A DNA stretch of 33,712 bases from Apilactobacillus kunkeei (lineage in GTDB: Bacteria > Bacillota > Bacilli > Lactobacillales > Lactobacillaceae), in contig NZ_JXDF01000016.1 of NCBI RefSeq assembly GCF_001308195.1, forward strand, positions 1 through 33,712. Reading direction: 5' to 3'. A program made the translations under genes and the position numbers. The notes under the pieces are model-generated. The model did not search any database. It was not told the origin of the DNA and was given only the letters and a program-made list of their open reading frames with translations. Each line of letters starts with the position of its first letter. Within the stretch, counting starts at the first letter, position 1. Positions 24,343 to 31,132 of the stretch are shown here, piece by piece.

Positions 24343-25272
24343 ATGACAAGAAAAATTGGTATTATTGGAGACGGTAGTGTGGGAGCTGCAGTAGCGCACC
24401 ACATTGTTGTTTCTGGAATTGCAGATGATTTAGTCATAATTGATCACAATGAAGCAAAAGTTGAAGCTGATGCTTTAGACTTTAGGGATGCAATGTCTAA
24501 CATTAAGGACCATACAAATATTGAAGTTAATAACTATGACAGTTTAGCCGATGCAGATGTTATTATTTCAGCAGTTGGACACATTGAATTAATTAGAGAA
24601 AATAAGGATAAAAATGATCGTTTTGCCGAATTAAACGCTAACGTTAAAGAAGTTAAAGATGTTGCAAAACACATTAAAGATTCTGGTTTTCATGGAATCA
24701 TTATTGTAATTACTAATCCAAACGATGTTATTACTTCCTTATATCAACGTGAAACTGGACTTGCTAAAGAACGTGTTATCGGAACAGGGACACTTCTAGA
24801 TTCAGCTCGAATGAAGAGGGCAGTTGCAGCAAAACTTAACATTGATCCTCGTTCAGTAATTGGTTACAACCTTGGTGAACACGGTAACTCTCAATTTACT
24901 GCATGGTCAACAGTCCAAGTTTTCGATAAAAGTATTTTTGATTACGCAAAGAAGTATAATATTGACTTAGATGAAATCGATAACGATGCTCGAGTCGGTG
25001 GATTTACAGTTTTCAACGGTAAGGGATACACTAACTTTGCTATTTCAGCATCAGCTGTTAAGTTAGCTGAGATTGTTTTACAAGATGCTAAAACAGAATT
25101 AGCTGTTTCAAACTACCGCGAAGAATATGGTACATACCTATCTTATCCAGCAATTGTCGGACGAAATGGAATTGAAAAGCAAATTGATTTAGATCTTACT
25201 GAAAAGGAACAAAAACAACTTCAAGCATCAGCAGATTATATTAATCAAAAAACTCGCGAAATTACTGATTAA
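24343..25272 (+). CDS. hicD: L-2-hydroxyisocaproate dehydrogenase-type NAD-dependent 2-hydroxyacid dehydrogenase
   Basis: A cytosolic NAD-dependent dehydrogenase of the LDH/MDH fold that interconverts 2-oxo acids and L-2-hydroxy acids. The 309-residue protein has the nucleotide motif GIIGDGSVGAA (about residues 5-15), ITNPNDV (about 123-129), the catalytic pair in LLDSARMKRAV (Asp and Arg) and the catalytic His in GEHGNSQF (about 183-190). The substrate loop region reads VGHIELIRENKDKNDRF and lacks the QKPGE-type loop of true lactate dehydrogenases; it closely resembles L-HicDH of Weissella confusa, which takes branched-chain 2-oxo acids. Substrate is inferred: 2-oxoisocaproate and relatives, helping recycle NADH. 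Shine-Dalgarno AAAGGAGG precedes ATG 24343. Confidence 0.88.
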   Translation: MTRKIGIIGDGSVGAAVAHHIVVSGIADDLVIIDHNEAKVEADALDFRDAMSNIKDHTNIEVNNYDSLADADVIISAVGHIELIRENKDKNDRFAELNANVKEVKDVAKHIKDSGFHGIIIVITNPNDVITSLYQRETGLAKERVIGTGTLLDSARMKRAVAAKLNIDPRSVIGYNLGEHGNSQFTAWSTVQVFDKSIFDYAKKYNIDLDEIDNDARVGGFTVFNGKGYTNFAISASAVKLAEIVLQDAKTELAVSNYREEYGTYLSYPAIVGRNGIEKQIDLDLTEKEQKQLQASADYINQKTREITD

Positions 25273-25312
25273 TCAGTAATTAGGAGATATTAATATTTTC
25301 TCAAAAAATACC

Positions 25313-25341
25313 TTGATATTAATAACGCGTTTTGATATTAT
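25313..25341 (+). promoter_or_regulatory. Predicted promoter for DUF2187 gene, overlapping a hairpin
   Basis: TTGATA (25313-25318), exact 17-base spacer, TATTAT (25336-25341). The spacer and -10 box are inside the terminator hairpin at 25321-25361; a start about seven bases on (near 25348) would include only the right arm. Confidence 0.65.
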
Positions 25342-25361
25342 CAATATCGCGTTATTTTTTA
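25321..25361 (+). terminator. Terminator after hicD
   Basis: AATAACGCG (25321-25329) pairs with CGCGTTATT (25348-25356), with an inner TTGATA/ATCAA helix, followed by a T-run. Confidence 0.85.
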
Positions 25362-25377
25362 TTAAGGAGGCAAAAAG

Positions 25378-25602
25378 ATGGCTGAACCAAAAGAATTACA
25401 AATTGGCGACCACGTTTCTGCACCTAGATTCGGTTATTTAAAACATGACTTTGCTGGAACAATTGAAAAAGTATACGAAAATTCAGTAATGGTCTTTATC
25501 GACGAACACCATGAAGAAGATGGCATCGTCGTTAATGAATATAATAAGCGTGCGGTTGTTAGCAAGAAAGTTGCTAAACCATCAAAGAAAAAAACAGCTT
25601 AA
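25378..25602 (+). CDS. DUF2187 (KOW-like) small basic protein
   Basis: A 74-residue cytosolic protein of the DUF2187 family. The central IGDHVSAPRFGYLKHDFAG and IEKVYENSVMVFID segments form a compact beta-barrel-like pattern related to KOW domains; the tail is lysine-rich (KKVAKPSKKKTA) and could bind nucleic acid. The function of the family is unknown. The ATG at 25378 follows AAGGAGG. It has its own promoter and no terminator before the tRNA-Gly promoter, so it may read through into the tRNA. Confidence 0.88.
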   Translation: MAEPKELQIGDHVSAPRFGYLKHDFAGTIEKVYENSVMVFIDEHHEEDGIVVNEYNKRAVVSKKVAKPSKKKTA

Positions 25603-25607
25603 CAAAC

Positions 25608-25636
25608 TTACCAAAAATTGTAACGTGTGATATAAT
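25608..25636 (+). promoter_or_regulatory. Strong predicted promoter for tRNA-Gly (and probably argS)
   Basis: TTACCA (25608-25613), 17-base spacer, consensus TATAAT (25631-25636) with TGA before it (extended -10). A start near 25643 would be seven bases before the mature tRNA. Confidence 0.75.
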
Positions 25637-25649
25637 ATTTTTTGTATCT

Positions 25650-25720
25650 GCGGGTATAGTTTAGTGGTAAAATATGAGCTTCCCAAGCTCAGGTCGCGGG
25701 TCCGATTCCCGTTACCCGCT
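25650..25720 (+). tRNA. tRNA-Gly (CCC), atypical T-loop
   Basis: Acceptor GCGGGTA/TACCCGC, discriminator T25720, anticodon stem TGAGC/GCTCA, loop TTCCCAA with anticodon CCC. CCA not encoded. The T-loop reads TCCGATT rather than TTCGATT, so position 55 is C and cannot become pseudouridine; the D-stem closes with a G10:U25 wobble. It may be a functional but weakened tRNA for GGG codons. Confidence 0.9.
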
Positions 25721-25756
25721 TTGTCGTATAAACCGACAGATACTGTTCGATAATAA

Positions 25757-25945
25757 AAGACTAGTAGACATATTCCATTAACAAGCGACATCGGATTTGG
25801 TGAGAGCCGATGATTAGGGTATGTTGAATTCGCACTTTTTAGAATTATGATTAATTAAATAATAAAGCGGATATTTTATATCAAATAGAGTGGTACCGCG
25901 GGTTATTCCGTCTCTTACAATTACTAATATTGTAAGAGACTTTTT
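25757..25945 (+). promoter_or_regulatory. T-box leader of argS
   Basis: T-box core AGTGGTACCGCGG at 25889-25902 (approx.) is followed by an intrinsic terminator (GTCTCTTACAAT/ATTGTAAGAGAC then Ts, 25910-25945). Stem I appears short: AAAAG near 25755-25760 pairs with CTTTT near 25834-25838, and GACATATTCC with GGGTATGTT. The specifier strand is GAATTCGCA; the arginine codon CGC at 25831-25833 is the likely specifier. No separate promoter is evident. Confidence 0.88.
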
Positions 25946-25969
25946 ATATATTTATGGAGGTTTTGGATA

Positions 25970-27661
25970 ATGGAAAACAAAGAATTAGTTGCTAATGCTC
26001 TATCTAAAGCATTGGACAACGAACTATCTGTAGAAGACATTCTACCAAAAATTGAGAGACCTAAAGATTCAAAAATGGGTGATTTAGCTTTCCCTACATT
26101 TATTTTAGCTAAAAAGTTTAGAAAGGCACCTCAACAAATCGCTGCTGACGTAGCAGAAAAGATTGATCAAAGTTCATTTGACCATGTTGAAGCTGCTGGA
26201 CCATACGTTAACTTCTTCCTAGACAAGTCTAACTTCAGTGAAGACGTTCTATCAGCTGTTTTAGACCAAAAGGAAAACTATGGTCAAAACGAAGATGGTA
26301 AGGGTGGTAACGTAACCATCGATATGTCTTCACCAAATATTGCAAAGCCTATTTCAATGGGACACTTAAGATCTACTGTTATTGGTAATTCTGTTGCCGA
26401 AATCCTACGTAAAAATGGTTACAACCCAATTAAGGATAACCACTTGGGTGACTGGGGAACTCAATTTGGTAAGCTAATCACTGCATACCTAATGTGGGGT
26501 AACGAAGAAGACGTTAAAAAAGATCCTATCAATAACTTAGTTAAATACTACGTTAAGTTCCACAAGATTGATAAGGAACAACCTGAACTAGACGATGTTG
26601 CTAGAGATTGGTTCAGAAAACTTGAAAATGGTGACGAACAAGCTACTAAACTATGGAAATGGTTCAGAGAAGTTTCACTTGAAGCCTTTGGTGAAATCTA
26701 TGACAAATTAGGTATTACTTTTGATACCTACAATGGTGAAGCTTTCTACAATGACAAGCTACAAGATGTTGTTGATTCACTGCAAGAAAAGGGTCTATTA
26801 AGCAAGTCACAAGGTGCCACAATCGTTGATTTACAAAAATACGATTTAAACCCTGCATTAATCTTGAAGAGTGATGGTGCTTCACTATACATCACCAGAG
26901 ATATCGCAACTGCTATTTACCGTGACCAAACTTACCACCCAGCTATGAACCTATACGTTGTTGGTTCAGAACAAACTTACTACTTCAAGCAATTGAAGGC
27001 TGTATTAATGGAAATGGGTGTTCCTTCAGCTAAGAACCTACACCACATCCCATTCGGGCTAATTACTGTAAATGGTAAGAAGCTATCAACTCGTTCAGGT
27101 CGTATCATCCTATTGGACGAAGTATTGAACGAATCAATCGCAATTGCCAAGAAGCAAATTGCTGAAAAGAACCCAGATCTTCCTAACAAGGAAGAAGTTG
27201 CTAAAGAAGTTGGTGTTGGTGCCATCGTCTTTGGTGATTTGAAGAATGAAAAGATTAACAACATTGACTTTAACTTAGAAGATCAATTACGTTTTGAAGG
27301 TGAAACTGGACCATACGTACAATACGCTCGTGCACGTGCCGAAAGTATTTTACGTAAAGCCGGTGACATTGACTTCTCAAGCGTTGACAAGAAGCTTAAC
27401 GATGCAGAATCATGGAACGTTATTAAGTTACTAAATGACTTCCCAGCAAGAGTTAAGATGGCTTGTGACGAATTTGAACCTTCAGTTATTGCTAAGTACT
27501 CATTAAGACTTGCTAAGTCATTTAACAAGTACTATGCTCACACTAAGATTTTGGATGATGACGAACAAAGAGATGCTCGTTTAGCATTAGTTAAATCAGT
27601 ATCAATCGTTCTTAAAGAATCACTAAGATTACTTGGTGTTAAGGCTCCAGACGAAATGTAA
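25970..27661 (+). CDS. argS: Arginyl-tRNA synthetase
   Basis: Class Ia synthetase that charges tRNA-Arg; it needs the tRNA to activate arginine. The 563-residue protein begins with the Add-1 domain (MGDLAFPTF at about residues 36-44), then the HIGH-type motif SPNIAKPISMGHLRSTVIGN (about 120-139), LGDWGTQFG (about 158-166), and the C-terminal DALR anticodon-binding domain with YAHTKIL. The KMSKS position is degenerate as is normal for ArgRS (GKKLSTRSG). The ATG at 25970 follows TGGAGG. Controlled by the T-box leader directly upstream. Confidence 0.97.
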   Translation: MENKELVANALSKALDNELSVEDILPKIERPKDSKMGDLAFPTFILAKKFRKAPQQIAADVAEKIDQSSFDHVEAAGPYVNFFLDKSNFSEDVLSAVLDQKENYGQNEDGKGGNVTIDMSSPNIAKPISMGHLRSTVIGNSVAEILRKNGYNPIKDNHLGDWGTQFGKLITAYLMWGNEEDVKKDPINNLVKYYVKFHKIDKEQPELDDVARDWFRKLENGDEQATKLWKWFREVSLEAFGEIYDKLGITFDTYNGEAFYNDKLQDVVDSLQEKGLLSKSQGATIVDLQKYDLNPALILKSDGASLYITRDIATAIYRDQTYHPAMNLYVVGSEQTYYFKQLKAVLMEMGVPSAKNLHHIPFGLITVNGKKLSTRSGRIILLDEVLNESIAIAKKQIAEKNPDLPNKEEVAKEVGVGAIVFGDLKNEKINNIDFNLEDQLRFEGETGPYVQYARARAESILRKAGDIDFSSVDKKLNDAESWNVIKLLNDFPARVKMACDEFEPSVIAKYSLRLAKSFNKYYAHTKILDDDEQRDARLALVKSVSIVLKESLRLLGVKAPDEM

Positions 27662-27667
27662 TTAAAG

Positions 27668-27706
27668 AAAACAGGTTTAACAATTAGTTAAATCTGTTTT
27701 TTATTT
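27668..27706 (+). terminator. Terminator after argS
   Basis: AAAACAGGTTTAAC (27668-27681), loop AATTA, GTTAAATCTGTTTT with more Ts. One G:T pair. Confidence 0.9.
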
Positions 27707-27775
27707 TACCAATTAGGGTTAATTTGGGTTAAAATGGTATTAATATCATCATCAGTGAAGGAGTAATCATACTAG

Positions 27776-29869
27776 ATGAAAAATGATAAAAAACCAAAAA
27801 GTGCTTTTAAAAAAATCTGGCACCGATACCAACTAACTCGTTGGATTATCGTCATATTTTTATTACTATTCCTTGTAATGAGTGCTTATTGCACATTTGT
27901 TGCGAAGACTACGCACGTTCAGGACTTGCAGTCATCTTTGGAACAATCTACAGTAATTTATGATGGTAATAATAAAAAGGCCGGTAAAATCTATTCACAA
28001 AAAGGAACCTACGTTGGATTTAAGGATATTTCACCAAATATTCCAAACGCAATCCTATCAACTGAAGATAGAAACTTCTACAATGAACACGGTTTTTCCG
28101 TTAAAGGATTTGGCCGTGCAATGCTATTAATGATTAAGAACAAGATTATGCGTCGTGACTACATTAGTGGTGGTGGAAGCACTCTTACTCAACAATTGGT
28201 AAAGAATGCATACTTAACCCAACAACAAACTTTCAGTCGAAAGTTAAAGGAATTATTCCTATCCATTCAAGTTGAAAATGTATACAGCAAGAATCAAATT
28301 TTAACGATGTACATGAACAACTCATATTTTGGCAATGGTGTCTACGGTGTTGAAGATGCATCAAGACGTTATTTTGGAATGAATGCTAAGGATTTACCCG
28401 TTCAAGATGCTGCTGTGATAGCAGGAATGCTAACTAATCCAAGTGCATATAATCCTGTTGATCATCCTAAGTTAGCCTTGGATAGAAGAAATGTTGTGTT
28501 ACAATTGATGGCTGATAACAATAAGATTAGTCAATCAGAAGCAAACAAGTTAAAGAAGACACCAATCCAAGTCAAGAATACCTACCAATACAAGGATGGT
28601 TATAAGTACCCATATTACTTCGATGCTGTAATTGATGAAGCAATTAATAAGTATGGTTTATCCGAATCAGACATCATGAATAGAGGATACAAGATTTATA
28701 CAACGCTAAATCAAGATCAACAAAACAGTATGCAAGATGATTTTGCTAACGATAGTAACTTCCCAAGCAACGCTTCTGATGGTACTAAGGTTCAAGCAGC
28801 CTCAATTGCTTTAGACCCAAGTACTGGTGGAGTTACTGCTGTGGTTGGTGGACGTGGCCAACACGTATTCCGTGGGTACAACCGTGCAACCCAAATTAAA
28901 CGTCAACCGGGTTCAACCATTAAACCACTAGCTGTTTACACCCCAGCTTTGGAAAACGGTTATAACTACAATGACATGCTTCAAAATAAGAAGACATCAT
29001 ATGGTTCTAACAAGTACACACCGGAAAACTACAACAACGTATATACAGGAACTGTACCTATGTACACTGCGTTAGCGCAAAGTATGAATGCACCAGCTGT
29101 ATGGTTACTTCATAAGATTGGTGTAGACAAGGGTTATGAATCAGTTAAGTCATTTGGTTTGCCTGTCCAAAAGAAGGATAAGAACCTTGCTTTAGCTTTA
29201 GGTGGATTATCATCAGGTGTATCTCCTCAACAAATGGCAGGAGCTTATACAGCGTTTGCCAATGAAGGTAACATGACTACACCTCATTACATTAGAAAGA
29301 TTGTTGATTCTTCAGGTAATGTGATCGTTAATAATGAATCAGTAACTTCTAAGAAGGTAATGTCAAAAGATGTTGCTAATAAGATGACTAGTATGATGCT
29401 AGGTGTCTTTGATAACGGTACTGGTGCATCTGCTAAACCAAGTGGATACTCAATTGCCGGAAAGACTGGTAGTACTGAGGCTGATAATACAGGTGACTCA
29501 GATGCTACAAGAGATAAATGGATTATTGGATATACACCAAAAGTTGTTGTCGCAACTTGGGAAGGTTTCGATAATACCAATGCTGGACATCATTTGGAAA
29601 ACCTAAGTGGAACCGGTGTAGGACCATTATTTAAGACCGAGTTACAACAAATTTTACCAACTACTGGTAATAACAACTTTAGTGTCAAAGATGCTGCTTA
29701 CTTGGATTCACAAGAAAAGAAGGCCAATAGCTCTTCTGGTTCTAGTTTCTGGGACAGTGTTTCTGATGGTGCTAATCAAGTATCAAAGAGCTTTGGAAAA
29801 GGCTGGGACAATTTAAAGAAGAATGCAAGTAATTGGTGGAATGATGCCAAAAAATTTGTTGGAGACTAA
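27776..29869 (+). CDS. Class A penicillin-binding protein (bifunctional glycosyltransferase/transpeptidase)
   Basis: A membrane-anchored peptidoglycan polymerase and crosslinker. After a short basic cytoplasmic tail, one TM (about residues 21-43) leads to the GT51 domain with EDRNFYNEHGFS (catalytic Glu, about residue 96) and GGGSTLTQQLVKN (about 138-150). The penicillin-binding transpeptidase domain has all three motifs: STIK (about 380), SMN (about 436) and KTGS (about 563). The C-terminus ends in a Ser/Asn/Trp-rich tail. At 697 residues it fits the PBP1a/PBP2a group of lactobacilli; I leave the exact symbol open. The only possible early start is ATG 27776, right after an in-frame TAG; the GGAG Shine-Dalgarno lies 12-13 bases upstream, longer than usual. 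Monocistronic, with its own terminator. Confidence 0.94.
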   Translation: MKNDKKPKSAFKKIWHRYQLTRWIIVIFLLLFLVMSAYCTFVAKTTHVQDLQSSLEQSTVIYDGNNKKAGKIYSQKGTYVGFKDISPNIPNAILSTEDRNFYNEHGFSVKGFGRAMLLMIKNKIMRRDYISGGGSTLTQQLVKNAYLTQQQTFSRKLKELFLSIQVENVYSKNQILTMYMNNSYFGNGVYGVEDASRRYFGMNAKDLPVQDAAVIAGMLTNPSAYNPVDHPKLALDRRNVVLQLMADNNKISQSEANKLKKTPIQVKNTYQYKDGYKYPYYFDAVIDEAINKYGLSESDIMNRGYKIYTTLNQDQQNSMQDDFANDSNFPSNASDGTKVQAASIALDPSTGGVTAVVGGRGQHVFRGYNRATQIKRQPGSTIKPLAVYTPALENGYNYNDMLQNKKTSYGSNKYTPENYNNVYTGTVPMYTALAQSMNAPAVWLLHKIGVDKGYESVKSFGLPVQKKDKNLALALGGLSSGVSPQQMAGAYTAFANEGNMTTPHYIRKIVDSSGNVIVNNESVTSKKVMSKDVANKMTSMMLGVFDNGTGASAKPSGYSIAGKTGSTEADNTGDSDATRDKWIIGYTPKVVVATWEGFDNTNAGHHLENLSGTGVGPLFKTELQQILPTTGNNNFSVKDAAYLDSQEKKANSSSGSSFWDSVSDGANQVSKSFGKGWDNLKKNASNWWNDAKKFVGD

Positions 29870-29870
29870 A

Positions 29871-29900
29871 TTGACCAATTAATATAAAACGTCGTATCAT
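29871..29900 (+). promoter_or_regulatory. Predicted promoter for yhaON, overlapping a terminator
   Basis: TTGACC (29871-29876), 18-base spacer, TATCAT (29895-29900). The -10 box is in the left arm of the terminator; transcription from about 29907 would start in its loop. Confidence 0.5.
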
Positions 29901-29925
29901 TATTATTAAGTGATACGACGTTTTT
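29886..29925 (+). terminator. Terminator after the PBP gene
   Basis: AAAACGTCGTATCA (29886-29899) pairs with TGATACGACGTTTT (29911-29924) across an 11-base loop. Confidence 0.93.
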
Positions 29926-29944
29926 AGTTAAAGGAGTAGTTAAT

Positions 29945-31132
29945 TTGAAATTTATTCATGCCGCTGATTTACATTTGGAGAGCCCATTTAAGGGTTTGAA
30001 GAATGATGAAACTCCAAATGGATTATGGAAACAAATATATGATTCTACCTTCAAATCTTTTGAAAGAATCGTAAACGATGCCATCGAATACGATGTCGAT
30101 TTCGTATTATTGGCGGGTGACTTGTTTGATCGAGACAATCAAACCCCTAAGACTTATGATTTCTTTCAATCACAAATGCAAAAACTAAACGAACACAATA
30201 TTGATGTATACATGATTTATGGAAATCATGATTATTTTGATATGCAAAAAGAATCAGTATCATTCCCAGATAACGTTCATGTGTTTGGTAATGATGTTGA
30301 AACTAAAACATTTACACTGGATGGTAAGAAAATTGCCATTACCGGTTTTAGTTATGCCAATAAATGGATTACAGATAAGAAAATTGATGAATATCCAGTG
30401 AAAAATGATGTAGACGTGCAAATAGGGATGCTACACGGTGGTTTGGAACAAACGGGGGATCATTATGCTCCATTCTCATTAGAAGACCTTATAAGCAAGA
30501 AATATGACTATTGGGCATTAGGCCATATTCATAAACGCCAACAATTAAACGAAAGCCCACTAGTATTTTATTCTGGTAACATTCAGGGAAGACATAAGAA
30601 TGAACCGGGTGATAAAGGATACCTATTGGTTAATGATGAAAGTGGAAAGCTGGAAGCAACATTCCATGCTACGTCGTTAATCGATTGGTTGACACTTGAT
30701 TTGAATATGGACTTTGTTGATGTTGAAAGTGCCAAAAATCACATCTTACAAGTTTTAATGGGCAATAAGTATGAAAATATGCAATTGATTAGTTTGAACC
30801 TTATCTTGAATAATCCAATTTCTGATGGTCAAAGACAGGACTTAGAATATCGAGTTACCAATGCGTTAAGTAAGGACTATGAACAATTAAATGCATGGAT
30901 TTACGAAATTAATGTCAGATTGAGTGATGACCAAAAGATGTCATCAATCGACCAAGAAATTTGGGATGAAGCACAGGAAAAGGTGTTCTCTGAAGATGAA
31001 ATCAGTTCCGTTTCTAAGTCCTTACGTAAGTACGATTTTATTGCACAACATTTGGATGAATCCAAAGAGGACTTAATGGAACAAACAAGAATGAAGCTAC
31101 TAGGTGGAAAGGAAGATACGAATGAAGATTAA
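29945..31132 (+). CDS. yhaO: YhaO-family DNA repair exonuclease subunit (Mre11/SbcD-like)
   Basis: A calcineurin-type metallophosphatase of the SbcD/Mre11 superfamily, thought to act as nuclease with the ATPase encoded next to it. Metal-site motifs are in order: ADLHLE (about residues 7-12), AGDLFDRDN (about 58-66), YGNHDYF (about 95-101), LHGG (about 160-163) and LGHIHKRQ (about 193-200). The 395-residue length is normal for YhaO. The start is TTG 29945 with AAGGAG upstream. Its last 11 bases overlap the start of yhaN, so the pair is translationally coupled. Nuclease activity and role in DNA-end or replication-fork repair are inferred from family. Confidence 0.9.
   Translation: MKFIHAADLHLESPFKGLKNDETPNGLWKQIYDSTFKSFERIVNDAIEYDVDFVLLAGDLFDRDNQTPKTYDFFQSQMQKLNEHNIDVYMIYGNHDYFDMQKESVSFPDNVHVFGNDVETKTFTLDGKKIAITGFSYANKWITDKKIDEYPVKNDVDVQIGMLHGGLEQTGDHYAPFSLEDLISKKYDYWALGHIHKRQQLNESPLVFYSGNIQGRHKNEPGDKGYLLVNDESGKLEATFHATSLIDWLTLDLNMDFVDVESAKNHILQVLMGNKYENMQLISLNLILNNPISDGQRQDLEYRVTNALSKDYEQLNAWIYEINVRLSDDQKMSSIDQEIWDEAQEKVFSEDEISSVSKSLRKYDFIAQHLDESKEDLMEQTRMKLLGGKEDTNED

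Noticed and set aside
25722-25738. TGTCG/CGACA hairpin after tRNA-Gly as a terminator
   Set aside because: Five base pairs with no T-run; too weak to end transcription before the argS leader.
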